In this document: positions 15,551 to 25,024 of the stretch, in pieces
Numbering within the stretch: position 1 is the stretch's first letter
How the letters are laid out: the number at the start of each line of letters is the position of its first letter
Source: Halovivax sp.
GTDB lineage: Archaea; Halobacteriota; Halobacteria; Halobacteriales; Natrialbaceae
DNA: 33,086 bases
Direction: 5' to 3'
NCBI GenBank assembly: GCA_007119345.1
Contig: SKPV01000203.1
Span: 1-33,086 of the forward strand
Translations under genes and position numbers: made by a program
The notes under the pieces: generated by a model
Databases searched by the model: none
Seen by the model: only the letters and a program-made list of their open reading frames with translations
What the model was told of the DNA's origin: nothing

Positions 15551-16717
15551 ATGAGATACCGGTACGGGGTCCTGGCCGCGGCCGCCGGGGTGGTCGCGCT
15601 GTTTCTCGGCGTTCAGCTGGGTGCCCTCTTGCTCGTCGAACCGCTACAGGAATCTCGCGGACCCGCCGTCGAGGACCCGCAGGATCCGACGAACAGCGTC
15701 GTGTTCTTCGGGGTGATCGTGGTCGCGACGGCCGTGATGCTCGCGGCGTTCAAGTACGACGCCGACCGACTCATCAAGGGGCTCATCGTCGCGGTCAGCG
15801 TGATGCTCTCGTGGTTCGTCTTCGTCGAGCTCCTCCCGCCGGTCGTCACGGTCGAGGGGGTCGACGTGCTCGCACTGACGGCGGCGTTGCTGGTGGGTGC
15901 CGGCTTGCTGGCGTACCCGGAGTGGTACGTGATCGACGGCGCCGGCGTGCTCATGGGGGCGGGCGCCGCGGCGCTGTTCGGCATCAGCTTCGGCCTCCTC
16001 CCGGCGATCCTCTTCTTGCTCGTGCTGGCGGTCTACGACGCGATCAGCGTCTACAAGACCGAACACATGCTCTCGCTGGCCGACGGCGCCCTGGACCTGA
16101 AGATCCCCGTCGTCTTCGTCGTGCCGACCACCCTCTCGTACTCCTACCTCGAAACCGCGGATCCGTTCGAGGAGAGCCGCGGTGGCGGGACCGACGGAGG
16201 GGCCGCCGCCGGAACGGCGACCAGGAACGAGTCGGGACTCGCCGACGCACGGTCGAACGAGCCCGCGCCCAACGGCGGGCAGGCGTCGGTCGACGAGGGA
16301 GGACGGGATATGGACCAGCGCCCCACCGACGAGCGGACCGCTGACGAGCGGACCGTCGACGAGCGGACCGCTGACGAGCGGGGAGAGTACGAGGGTGACG
16401 ACGACCGACCGCCGGTCGCGGCCGGACGCGACGCGCTGTTCGTCGGACTCGGCGACGCCGTGATCCCGACGATCCTGGTGGCCAGCGCGGTCACGTTCCT
16501 CGACGCGCCGCCGATCGAGGTCCCGTTGATCGCGCTCAACCTCCCCGCGCTCGGCGCCGTCGTCGGGACGACGACCGGGCTGGTCGTCCTGCTGTACATG
16601 GTGCTCCAGGGACGCCCGCACGCCGGATTGCCGTTGTTGAACGGGGGCGCTATCGGCGGCTATCTGGTCGGCGCCGTCGCGAGCGGCATCTCGGTGGCGA
16701 CGGCGCTCGGGCTGTGA
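15551..16717 (+). CDS. Presenilin-family intramembrane aspartyl protease (PSH)
   Basis: A 388-residue polytopic membrane protease. It has about nine hydrophobic segments. The two catalytic aspartates are visible: Asp163 in LAVYDAISVYK (YD motif) and Asp302 in GLGDAVIP (GLGD motif). Near the end GLPLLNGGAIGG occupies the place of the PAL motif. Residues about 205-290 are a long hydrophilic, probably disordered loop between the two catalytic halves, as in other PSH proteins. It contains a perfect 5-residue tandem repeat (DERTA/DERTV). Haloarchaeal PSH enzymes are thought to cleave membrane-embedded peptides; no substrate is known here. It follows gar1 by 109 bases; no clear TATA box was found. 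Confidence 0.9.
   Translation: MRYRYGVLAAAAGVVALFLGVQLGALLLVEPLQESRGPAVEDPQDPTNSVVFFGVIVVATAVMLAAFKYDADRLIKGLIVAVSVMLSWFVFVELLPPVVTVEGVDVLALTAALLVGAGLLAYPEWYVIDGAGVLMGAGAAALFGISFGLLPAILFLLVLAVYDAISVYKTEHMLSLADGALDLKIPVVFVVPTTLSYSYLETADPFEESRGGGTDGGAAAGTATRNESGLADARSNEPAPNGGQASVDEGGRDMDQRPTDERTADERTVDERTADERGEYEGDDDRPPVAAGRDALFVGLGDAVIPTILVASAVTFLDAPPIEVPLIALNLPALGAVVGTTTGLVVLLYMVLQGRPHAGLPLLNGGAIGGYLVGAVASGISVATALGL
16328..16381 (+). repeat. 15-bp tandem repeats in the protease loop
   Basis: Copies at 16328-16342, 16343-16357 and 16358-16372 plus a partial fourth, each starting gacgagcggacc and encoding DERTA or DERTV. In frame, so the loop length can vary without breaking the gene. Confidence 0.9.
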
Positions 16718-16763
16718 CCTGACAGTTCGATGCGAGCGTCGGCGCCGAGGGGAGTGGAAACGC

Positions 16764-18251
<1,488 letters not shown>

Positions 18252-18274
18252 CGCGTGCACGTATCCGCGGACGA

Positions 18275-18284
18275 CAAATAAAGC
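18275..18284 (-). promoter_or_regulatory. TATA box of cysS
   Basis: On the minus strand GCTTTATTTG, centred about 28 bases before the ATG at 18251. Confidence 0.6.
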
Positions 18285-18370
18285 GTTGGATGGGACGATT
18301 CGGCGACGGCGTGGGCGACCGAGGACGATCGACGGGGCCGAGGAACACCCGAGGAGTCCATCCCCGGCGG

Positions 18371-18856
18371 TCACTCGGGAACGGCGTCGAAAGACCGTTC
18401 GACGACGCGGAGCGCGTTCGCGCCGTCCCGCCGGCCCACGACGAACGCCGCAGTGGCGTCGCCGAATCCGCCCGCCTCCACGTCCACGTCCGCGATCTCG
18501 AGTCGCTCGAGCGTCGCGGCGAATCCGTCGGCGTCGATCGCGCCGTCGACCAGGATCGCGGTTCGGTCGCCACCGTCGGGTCCGAGCCCGACGTCCCCGA
18601 CGAGGACGACGGCATCCTTCGGATCGGACACCTCGGTCATTCCGCTTCGCATCGTCACGCGCACGTCGCGCTCGGCCGTCTCGAACCTGGGCAGGTCCTC
18701 GCCGTACCGGCGGAGCGCGGTCGCGACGGCGTCGATCTCGTGGCTCACGTCGAGAAATCGCGCCGCGGCCGTGTAGTTACAGACGCCCGCGCGTATCGCG
18801 TCGACGAGAAACGGATACTCGTCGACCGCCTCCCGGGTCTGGGCTGCGAGGGACAT
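18371..18856 (-). CDS. Small haloarchaeal protein of unknown function (DUF7523-like)
   Basis: A 161-residue soluble protein. Residues 1-60 (SLAAQTREAVDEYPFLVDAI, then CNYTAAARFLDVSHEIDAVATALRRYGEDL) look like a helix-turn-helix-like helical unit. Residues 70-161 look like an alternating alpha/beta domain with two related halves: VRVTMRSGMTEV with AVVLVGDVGL, and AILVDGAIDADGFAATLERL with DATAAFVVGR, reminiscent of ACT-like folds. The family name is from memory and uncertain; no function is known to me. It is divergent from bolA, with its own TATA element 28 bases upstream. The downstream neighbour on the same strand is cysS, 119 bases away. Confidence 0.75.
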   Translation of the reverse strand: MSLAAQTREAVDEYPFLVDAIRAGVCNYTAAARFLDVSHEIDAVATALRRYGEDLPRFETAERDVRVTMRSGMTEVSDPKDAVVLVGDVGLGPDGGDRTAILVDGAIDADGFAATLERLEIADVDVEAGGFGDATAAFVVGRRDGANALRVVERSFDAVPE

Positions 18857-18880
18857 GTGCGCGAGGGAGCGTCGAATCCG

Positions 18881-18886
18881 CTTAAG
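18881..18886 (-). promoter_or_regulatory. TATA-like element of the 161-residue protein gene
   Basis: Minus strand ACTTAAGC, centred about 27 bases before the ATG at 18856. Confidence 0.45.
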
Positions 18887-19006
18887 TGCGCTGGTCTCTC
18901 GGCCGCCGGGGGCTTCACCGTGACGGATGCCGCCAGCAGGGTTGCCGCGAAACTCCGAGGAACCATCGTCGACGCCGCGCGGTCCGGCGCCGGTCCGTAC
19001 CGCGGC

Positions 19007-19014
19007 GTTTTTGG
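19007..19014 (+). promoter_or_regulatory. TATA-like element of bolA
   Basis: GTTTTTGG centred 28 bases before the ATG at 19038. Confidence 0.45.
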
Positions 19015-19037
19015 CCCGACCCGCCGACCGTACGCGC

Positions 19038-19283
19038 ATGGAACCCGCGGAAGTCGAGCGACTCATCGAGAACGGGATCGAGGATGCGGACGCGACCGTG
19101 AGACGGGCCCGCGACGAACACGACGACGATCACCTCGCGGCCACCGTCGTGTCGCCGGCGTTCGAGGACCTGCCGCTGGTCCAGCAACACCAGCTCGTCT
19201 ACGACGCCCTCGGCGATCACATGACGACGGACATCCACGCCCTGGAGCTATCGACCTACGCGCCCGACGAGTACGAGGAGTGA
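19038..19283 (+). CDS. BolA family protein
   Basis: An 81-residue protein with the BolA alpha/beta KH-like fold: VERLIENGIEDADATVRRAR, a strand HLAATVVSPAFED, then LPLVQQHQLVYDALGDHM with the conserved helix and TTDIHALELSTYAP as the final strand. The conserved His in the C-terminal IHAL segment is present, as used for [2Fe-2S] binding with monothiol glutaredoxins in other organisms. A role in iron-sulfur handling or stress response is inferred from family only. The frame runs open further upstream, but the family domain and the TATA box fix the start at 19038. Confidence 0.9.
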   Translation: MEPAEVERLIENGIEDADATVRRARDEHDDDHLAATVVSPAFEDLPLVQQHQLVYDALGDHMTTDIHALELSTYAPDEYEE

Positions 19284-19367
19284 GACCGTCGACGACTGTC
19301 GGGGGACTCGGGCGAATGGCCCCGGACACGGGTGGTTGGGGCCGGTGGACCGGAGATCCGATCGACG

Positions 19368-20552
19368 CTACCCGGCGGGCCGCGTCGCCGCGTCGTCGAC
19401 CGTCTCGAGAGCCCGGTTGTGGACGGCTACGCCGGTATCCGCGTCGAAGAGGTGGATGGCAGGCTCGGGGAACCGGGCGCGGACGGGTTCGCCCTCTTCG
19501 ACCGCTTGGAGCCCCGGAACCGTCGCGACGGCGGTTCGGTCGCCGAGCGAGAAATAGACGACGTTCTGGTCGCCCGTGGGCTCGACCACGTCGACCGTCG
19601 CGTGGAACTCGTGGTCGCCTGGGTCCTGGCCGGTCGGGTCGAACTCGTGGTCGCCGGAGTCATCCCTGGTTGCGTCGCGGGTCACCAGCACGTCCTCGGG
19701 CCTGATCCCGAGGACGAGGTCGGTTCGGTCGCCGATTTCGTCCCCGATCGCGGCCGAGAGCGGATACGCCAGGTCGCCGACGCGAAGGCGATCTCCGTCC
19801 CACGTCGCGTCGAAGAAGTTCATCGAGGGCTCGCCGATGAAGCCGGCGACGAACAGGTTGGCCGGCTGATGGTAGCACTCCAGCGGACGGGCGACCTGCT
19901 GGAGTCGGCCGTCGTTCAGGATCGCGATCCGGTCGCCCATCGTCATCGCCTCCGTCTGGTCGTGGGTGACGTAGACGGTCGTCACGTCGAGTTCGTCCTG
20001 GAGTCGTTGCAGTTCGGTCCGCATCTCGGCGCGCAGCTTCGCGTCGAGATTCGAGAGCGGTTCGTCCATCAGGAACGCCGCCGGGTCGCGGACGATCGCG
20101 CGGCCCAGCGCGACGCGCTGTTGTTGGCCGCCAGAAAGGTCCCGCGGATGGCGATCGAGGAGCTCGTCGATCTCGAGCATGCGGGCCGTCTCCTCGACCG
20201 TGCGCTCGATCTCGTCGTCGCCGAGGTCCGTCGATTCCTCGAGCCCGAAGCGCATGTTCCCGCGAACGGTCATGTGTGGGTACAGGGCGTAGTTCTGGAA
20301 CACCATGGCGAGGTTTCGGCGCTGGGGCGGCCGCTGGTCGATCTGTTCTCCGCCGAGCGAGATCGTCCCCTCCGTCGTCGATTCGAGGCCGGCGATCATC
20401 CGGAGGGTGGTCGACTTCCCGCAGCCGGACGGGCCGACCAGCACGAGGAACTCGCCGTCGGCGACCCGCAGCGAAACGTCGTCCACCGCGACGATCTCGT
20501 CGTTCCCGTCGGCGAACCGCTTCGAGACGTTCGAGAGTTTCAGCGAGGCCAT
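19368..20552 (-). CDS. CUT1 sugar ABC importer ATPase (MalK/UgpC-like)
   Basis: The 394-residue cytoplasmic ATPase of a carbohydrate importer. Residues 1-240 form the ABC domain: Walker A GPSGCGKST at 40-48, Q-loop MVFQNYALYPHMTV, signature LSGGQQQRVALGRAIVRDP, Walker B FLMDEPLSNLDAKLR, and switch His in VTHDQTEAMTMGDR. Residues about 240-394 are the TOBE/OB-fold regulatory domain (GEPSMNFFDATWDGD, LGIRPEDVLVTRD) typical of the MalK group that can energise several permeases. An internal near-duplication, DSGDHEFDPT and DPGDHEFHAT, lies in the TOBE part. It is the last gene of the importer, 103 bases after the second permease. A longer upstream start was rejected as it lacks family similarity. 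Confidence 0.92.
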   Translation of the reverse strand: MASLKLSNVSKRFADGNDEIVAVDDVSLRVADGEFLVLVGPSGCGKSTTLRMIAGLESTTEGTISLGGEQIDQRPPQRRNLAMVFQNYALYPHMTVRGNMRFGLEESTDLGDDEIERTVEETARMLEIDELLDRHPRDLSGGQQQRVALGRAIVRDPAAFLMDEPLSNLDAKLRAEMRTELQRLQDELDVTTVYVTHDQTEAMTMGDRIAILNDGRLQQVARPLECYHQPANLFVAGFIGEPSMNFFDATWDGDRLRVGDLAYPLSAAIGDEIGDRTDLVLGIRPEDVLVTRDATRDDSGDHEFDPTGQDPGDHEFHATVDVVEPTGDQNVVYFSLGDRTAVATVPGLQAVEEGEPVRARFPEPAIHLFDADTGVAVHNRALETVDDAATRPAG

Positions 20553-20655
20553 CAGCGGTGCCACCTCCGGGCGCGGCGGCGGTCGTTCGTTCGCCCGACT
20601 GGCACCGCGGGGCACCGTTCGATTCCGTTCGACGAGGGTATGGTGAGCGTCGTGG

Positions 20656-21669
20656 TCATGTTCCCGATTCGCCCGCGAGTCCCCGGGCGAACTGGCGGCC
20701 GAAGACGACGTAGATGATGAGCGTCGGCATGGCGACGAGGAAGGCGCCGGCCATCTGCAGGTTGTACTGGCCGACCATGGCCCCCTGGAGCTCGTTCAAC
20801 GACTGGGTGGCCACGAAGTTGCGGCTCGTCGTGACCAGGACGAGCGCGAACAGCAGGTCGTTCCAGATGTTCGTGAACTGGTAAATGAGCGTGACGGCGA
20901 ACATCGGCTTCGAGAGCGGGAGGATGATGCGCCAGTAGACGCGGACCGCGCTCGCTCCGTCGAGCCTGGCCGCCTCGACGATCGAGTCGTCGATCGTCAG
21001 GTAGTAGCCCCGGAAGAGGATCGTACAGATCGGGATCCCGTAGGCGGTGTGAGTGACCGCGAGCTCGATGAGATCCGCTCGCGCCGCGAGCGTCGGCCAG
21101 AACGCGAGCAGGGAGGCGAGGTCGACCGCGGACCAGAACTGACGGAGCGGGACGAGCACCGACTGGTACGGGATGAACACGCCGGCCAGGAACAACAGCA
21201 AGATCGCGAGCTGGCCCCGCCAGTCGATCTTCGTCAGCCCGTACGCCGCGAGGCTCCCCAGGAACGCCGAGAGGATCGTGGCAGGGACGACGAACAAAAC
21301 GCTGTTGATCATCGCGAATCGCAATCGACCCCAGGCCTCGAACCAGGGTTCGGCGGTGAACCCGGCCGGACCCGGCGGCGTGAGGGGCGTCGTCGTGGCG
21401 AACTCGGCCGCGGTCTTGAACGCCGTGGTGAGCCCGCTCCACAGCGGCGAGAGGTACAGCGCCAGCAGGACGATCAACAGGAGGTAGAGGGAGAGTCGCC
21501 GTCGATCCGCCGAGCCGATCCGGTCGACGAGACCGCGACCGACCGAATCGAGCACCTCCGGCGCGGCGAGCCGTCCGCCGAGTGACCGAACGTCGGCCGA
21601 CCGGTCGTCGGCGCCACGCCGCGTGCGTGAATCGTGACTCCTCGACCGACCCCGACGATCGCCGCTCAT
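20656..21669 (-). CDS. CUT1 sugar ABC importer permease (MalG-like)
   Basis: A 337-residue membrane protein with a hydrophilic Arg/Asp-rich N-terminal tail of about 55 residues, then six hydrophobic segments (LSLYLLLIVLLALYLSPLW first). The coupling-helix EAA motif is SIVEAARLDGASAVRVYWRI, followed by ILPLSKPMFAVTLIYQFTNIWND. It pairs with the MalF-like permease encoded just upstream. Its ATG overlaps that gene's stop by one base (TGATG), so translation is coupled. Confidence 0.92.
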   Translation of the reverse strand: MSGDRRGRSRSHDSRTRRGADDRSADVRSLGGRLAAPEVLDSVGRGLVDRIGSADRRRLSLYLLLIVLLALYLSPLWSGLTTAFKTAAEFATTTPLTPPGPAGFTAEPWFEAWGRLRFAMINSVLFVVPATILSAFLGSLAAYGLTKIDWRGQLAILLLFLAGVFIPYQSVLVPLRQFWSAVDLASLLAFWPTLAARADLIELAVTHTAYGIPICTILFRGYYLTIDDSIVEAARLDGASAVRVYWRIILPLSKPMFAVTLIYQFTNIWNDLLFALVLVTTSRNFVATQSLNELQGAMVGQYNLQMAGAFLVAMPTLIIYVVFGRQFARGLAGESGT

Positions 21670-22838
21670 CAGAGTTCACCTCGTCGGTACTGCATCCAGA
21701 CGTACGGCGCGATGATGGCGAGCGCCATCACGAACAGCACCGTCGCGATCGCGGACCCGTAGGCCCAGTTAGTGCGGGAGAACGCTTCCCGGAACATCAT
21801 CACCGCGAGGATGTCCGCCGACGGGCCGGGCGTGTCGCCGTACATGACGAAGATGAAGTCGAACGCCTTGAGCCCGAACACCATCAGGACGACCGCCGCG
21901 CTGGTCGTCGCCGCGCGAAGCTGCGGGACGATCACCCGCCAGTACATCCGTAGCGTGCTCGCCCCGTCGACCTTCGCCGCCTCGTAGTGTTCGTCGGGGA
22001 TCGCCCGCAATCCGGCGAGGTAGACGATCATGCAGTATCCGCTGAACTGCCACGTGAGCGCCACGATGATCGTGGCCAGCTTCGTGCGGGGATCGCTCAT
22101 CCAGTTCATCGCGAGCGCGTCCAGCCCCAGCGCCCCGAGCGTGACGTTGATCAACCCCGTCTCGGGATTGTACATCCAGGCCCAGAAGATGGCCGTCACG
22201 ACGAACGAGAGACTCATCGGCAGCAGGTAGACGGTTCGGAACGTGTTCTCGAACCGGATATCCTGGTCGACCAGGATTGCCAGCCCGAGGCCGAGACCGA
22301 GCGCGCCCCCCGTGAAGACGATCAGCAGCGCCACGGTGTTGCGCGTCGCGGTCACGAACGAGCCGTCTTCGGGCATTTGGCGGTACATCTCCAGGGTCCA
22401 CTCCCCGTACTCCGGTTGGCCCAGCCCGCTCCAGTCGGTCAGCGAGATGACGACGTTCCATCCGATCGCCCCGTAGACGAACCATCCCATCAGCAGCGCC
22501 GGCGGCAACCAGAACAGCGCCGCCTGGAGCGTCGTATCGTAGCGCAGCCGCTCGAGGCGTCGTTTCGTTCGGACGGACACGGTCGCCATCGCCGTCTCGC
22601 TCGACGCGGTCGCCTCTCCCCCGTCCGTAGCGACGCGAGCCCGTTCGTCCCCGTCCGTAGCGACGCGAGCCCGTTCGTCCCGCTCGACGAGGCCGCCGCT
22701 ACCGCCACCCTCGCCAGGCCGGTCGTCGCTCCCGGCGCGGGTCGATCCCTCGGCGTCGCGACCACCGGATCGCCGCGAGTCGACGCGCTTCCGGAGCCGT
22801 TTCACTCCACGGCGGAGGCGCGGGACGGGTGAGGACAT
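21669..22838 (-). CDS. CUT1 sugar ABC importer permease (MalF/UgpA-like)
   Basis: A 389-residue membrane protein. Residues 1-100 are a charged, disordered cytoplasmic tail containing a perfect 10-residue duplication (DERARVATDG twice). Then come six hydrophobic segments (LFWLPPALLMGWFVYGAIGW first). The EAA loop is EHYEAAKVDGASTLRMYWRV, followed by IVPQLRAATTSAAVVLMVFG. The start lies 9 bases after the binding-protein gene. Together with the MalG-like subunit it forms the transmembrane channel. Confidence 0.92.
   Translation of the reverse strand: MSSPVPRLRRGVKRLRKRVDSRRSGGRDAEGSTRAGSDDRPGEGGGSGGLVERDERARVATDGDERARVATDGGEATASSETAMATVSVRTKRRLERLRYDTTLQAALFWLPPALLMGWFVYGAIGWNVVISLTDWSGLGQPEYGEWTLEMYRQMPEDGSFVTATRNTVALLIVFTGGALGLGLGLAILVDQDIRFENTFRTVYLLPMSLSFVVTAIFWAWMYNPETGLINVTLGALGLDALAMNWMSDPRTKLATIIVALTWQFSGYCMIVYLAGLRAIPDEHYEAAKVDGASTLRMYWRVIVPQLRAATTSAAVVLMVFGLKAFDFIFVMYGDTPGPSADILAVMMFREAFSRTNWAYGSAIATVLFVMALAIIAPYVWMQYRRGEL
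22621..22680 (-). repeat. Perfect 30-bp tandem duplication in the permease tail
   Basis: 22621-22650 is repeated exactly at 22651-22680, encoding DERARVATDG twice. Exact identity suggests a recent duplication. The period is twice the 15 bp seen in the protease loop. Confidence 0.95.
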
Positions 22839-22847
22839 CGGGCGGCC

Positions 22848-24137
22848 TCAGTATCCGGCCGCCTCGTGTGCCTCGAGGAGGCGTTCGGTCGTCGCGTCCA
22901 CGTCCCAGGTCTCGATGAACGCTGCGAACGCCTCGTCGATCTCGCTCGCGATCTCGGGGCGTACCGCGCTCCCGTGAGCGATCGTCGTCGGCTGCTGGTC
23001 CGACGCCTCGAAGTCGTCCATCTGATCCTGTAAGAACGGCGGGAACTCGTCCGTCGGCACGTCCGTTCTGGGCGGGATCGACCCTTTGATCGGATTGAAC
23101 CGTTCCTGGGCGTCGACGGTTCCGCAGTACGCGAGGAACGACTCCGTGGCCTCCGGCGACGGATTCGGTTGCGGATACACGAACGAGTCCATCACCAGCG
23201 AGTAGATTCCCTCGGTACCCGGGTAGGCCACGTAGTCCCACTCGGTCTCGTACTCGAAGTCGGCTTCGCCGTACTGACCGGCCGCCCAGTCGCCCTGGTG
23301 AATAAACGCCGCCGCACCGTCGATCACCTGCGCGTTCCCCTCGTCCCAGGCGATCGCGCCGGCGTCCGGGCTGAAGTAGTCGCCGTAGTCGACCACCAGT
23401 TCGAGCGACTCGCGCACGGCCTCTTCCAGCCCCTCGGTTTCGCCCGCGATGTACCGCTCGAAGTCGTCGACGCCGTGCTGTGCGATCAATACGGTCTCCC
23501 AGAGTTGTACCGTCGACCACTCCGTGGTCGTCTGGTGGGCCATTCCCGTGAACCCCGCCCCGTCAGCCGTCTCTAGCGCGTCGAGCAGATCGACCGGATC
23601 GTCGATCTCGGCCGGTTCGATCCCCGCCTCCTCGACCACCTCGACGTTGTAGAAGAGGTTGTTGAGCCGGTGGATGTTGATCGGGACGGAAACGAGTTCG
23701 TCTTCGGGACTCGCCGCCTCCATCACGCTGTCGAGGTAGGCCTCGCGCATCTCGTCGTCCCAGAGATCCTCGACGCTCTCGAGGACGTCCGCGTCGGTGT
23801 ACGGCCGTAGCGACTCGCCCGGCCAGATCTGGAACGTGCTCGGCGGCGTCTCGTCGACGATCCGCGAGCGGATCGCCGCGTCGAGCGCCGATCCGGCCCC
23901 GCCCGGCGCCGGATTGTTGTCGATCTCCACCTCGGGATTGTCCTCCTGGTAGCCCTCGAGAAGCGCGTCGAGCGCTTCCTCCTCGCCGCCGGCGGTCCAC
24001 CAGTGGACGATCTCGAACTGTTCTTCCTGGCCGAGGCCGCTCGCGTCGAGCCACCCCGCCGTCGCCGCGGCGCCGGCCGCGCCCACCGCGCCGGCCCCGC
24101 GAAGGTATCGTCGTCGTGTCGTGTGCCGTTCGGTCAT
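22848..24137 (-). CDS. CUT1 sugar ABC importer substrate-binding protein, Tat-exported
   Basis: A 429-residue extracellular binding protein, first gene of the importer. A twin-arginine signal is seen (TTRRRYLRGAGAVGAAG). The mature part opens QFEIVHWWTAGGEEEALDAL, then NPAPGGAGSALDAAIRSRI and TFQIWPGESLRPYTDADVLE. This pattern is close to glucose/mannose-type CUT1 binding proteins (Thermus and proteobacterial glucose transporters), so glucose or a similar aldose is the best guess. Unusually, where haloarchaeal binding proteins have a lipobox ending in Gly-Cys, this one reads ATAGWLDAS, with Trp (TGG) in the Cys position, so it may be free or held by another means. The start ATG is the only good one before RRR. 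A TATA-like AT-rich box lies about 50 bases upstream. Confidence 0.92.
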   Translation of the reverse strand: MTERHTTRRRYLRGAGAVGAAGAAATAGWLDASGLGQEEQFEIVHWWTAGGEEEALDALLEGYQEDNPEVEIDNNPAPGGAGSALDAAIRSRIVDETPPSTFQIWPGESLRPYTDADVLESVEDLWDDEMREAYLDSVMEAASPEDELVSVPINIHRLNNLFYNVEVVEEAGIEPAEIDDPVDLLDALETADGAGFTGMAHQTTTEWSTVQLWETVLIAQHGVDDFERYIAGETEGLEEAVRESLELVVDYGDYFSPDAGAIAWDEGNAQVIDGAAAFIHQGDWAAGQYGEADFEYETEWDYVAYPGTEGIYSLVMDSFVYPQPNPSPEATESFLAYCGTVDAQERFNPIKGSIPPRTDVPTDEFPPFLQDQMDDFEASDQQPTTIAHGSAVRPEIASEIDEAFAAFIETWDVDATTERLLEAHEAAGY

Positions 24138-24181
24138 GTCGGAACCCCTGCCGACCGGAACGTCGTATGCTAACGAGACAC

Positions 24182-24192
24182 ATAATAATTAT
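24182..24192 (-). promoter_or_regulatory. AT-rich core promoter of the sugar importer
   Basis: ATAATAATTAT, containing the palindrome ATAATTAT, lies 45-55 bases before the binding-protein ATG. This implies a leader of roughly 20 bases. Confidence 0.45.
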
Positions 24193-24530
24193 CCGTTCGG
24201 TGAGTGATTTTTCGGTGCGGAAGGAGCGACCGTTCGGTCCGGCGACCGGTAGTTTCGGGTTACCGATCCGTCGCTTTCCCGCGAACGGCGGCGCCGGAAG
24301 CGGGAACCAATCCGGACGGTCGCGACGGATAGTGTCGATCGATTCATCGGCGAAGCCGGACGGATCCGGGTCGGCGAACCGACCCAGGCCCGACCGAGCT
24401 ATGGGCACGGCGGCGCGGTCGTGCGACGTCGAGCCGGGGACGCATCCGATCGGGAACGCCTTCGAGGTGATCCGGGCGCTCGGGGAGGAGCGAACGCTGC
24501 TCGACCGCTTCGGGTCGTCCACATTCCGCA

Positions 24531-24538
24531 CTTTTATC
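24531..24538 (+). promoter_or_regulatory. TATA box of the first PH-domain operon
   Basis: CTTTTATC centred about 28 bases before the ATG at 24563. Confidence 0.6.
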
Positions 24539-24562
24539 GTGCGGTACTGAAATGACTGGAAC

Positions 24563-25024
24563 ATGGAATCCCTGCATCCGCGCATCAGGATCCTCTGGGT
24601 CGTCTACGGGGTCCTCGTGGGTACCGTCGCGGGCCTCGTCTTCGTCGGCGTCGATCGGTGGATCGCCGGCGTTCCGACGGCGGTTCAGGCGGGGGCCGCC
24701 GTCGTCGTCGGCGTCCTCGGGGCGCTCTACGCGATTCGACTCTACCAGCTCTGGCGCTTCGAACTGCAGGAGGACGCGCTGTACCTCGAACGCGGGGTGA
24801 TCACGTTCGTCGAAACCGCGGTCCCGTTCGTGCGGGTCCAGCACGTCGACACACAGTTCGGACCGATCGAGCGGGCGCTCGGCCTCTCGAGCGTCGTCGT
24901 GTACACCGCCGGTTCGCGGAACGCCGACGTCCGGGTGCCCGGACTCCGCCCGGAGCGCGCCCGGGAGCTCCAGGATTCGCTTCGCAAACTGGCCGTCGAG
25001 AGCGAGACCGACGACGCCGTATGA
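24563..25024 (+). CDS. YdbS-like bacterial-PH-domain membrane protein, copy 1
   Basis: A 153-residue protein of the bPH_2 (former DUF304) family. Two transmembrane helices lie at about residues 9-30 and 40-60. They are followed by the PH-like domain: WRFELQEDALYLERGVITFV, PFVRVQHVDTQFGPIERALG and SSVVVYTAGSRNADVRVPGL. It ends in the helix RARELQDSLRKLAVESE. Its function is unknown; bacterial YdbS/YdbT pairs are membrane proteins linked in Bacillus to resistance against certain peptides, which cannot be transferred here. Its stop overlaps the next gene's start (ATGA), so the pair is coupled. A paralogous pair lies 5 kb downstream; the last residues of both YdbS-like proteins are nearly identical (ESETDDAV versus ESEGDDAV). 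Confidence 0.88.
   Translation: MESLHPRIRILWVVYGVLVGTVAGLVFVGVDRWIAGVPTAVQAGAAVVVGVLGALYAIRLYQLWRFELQEDALYLERGVITFVETAVPFVRVQHVDTQFGPIERALGLSSVVVYTAGSRNADVRVPGLRPERARELQDSLRKLAVESETDDAV

Larger units (their letters stand above)
24138..24562. other. 425-bp divergent intergenic region
   Basis: It separates the leftward sugar importer from the rightward PH-domain operon. It holds an AT-rich importer promoter near 24182-24192 and the PH-operon TATA box at 24531-24538. Frames across the middle (for example 24116-24550 on the plus strand) have no recognisable motif and run over both promoters. Nothing else identified. Confidence 0.6.

Noticed and set aside
24116..24550. 144-codon plus-strand frame between the importer and the PH operon
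   Set aside because: It overlaps the importer's promoter and the start of its gene, ends across the PH-operon TATA box, and has random-looking composition.
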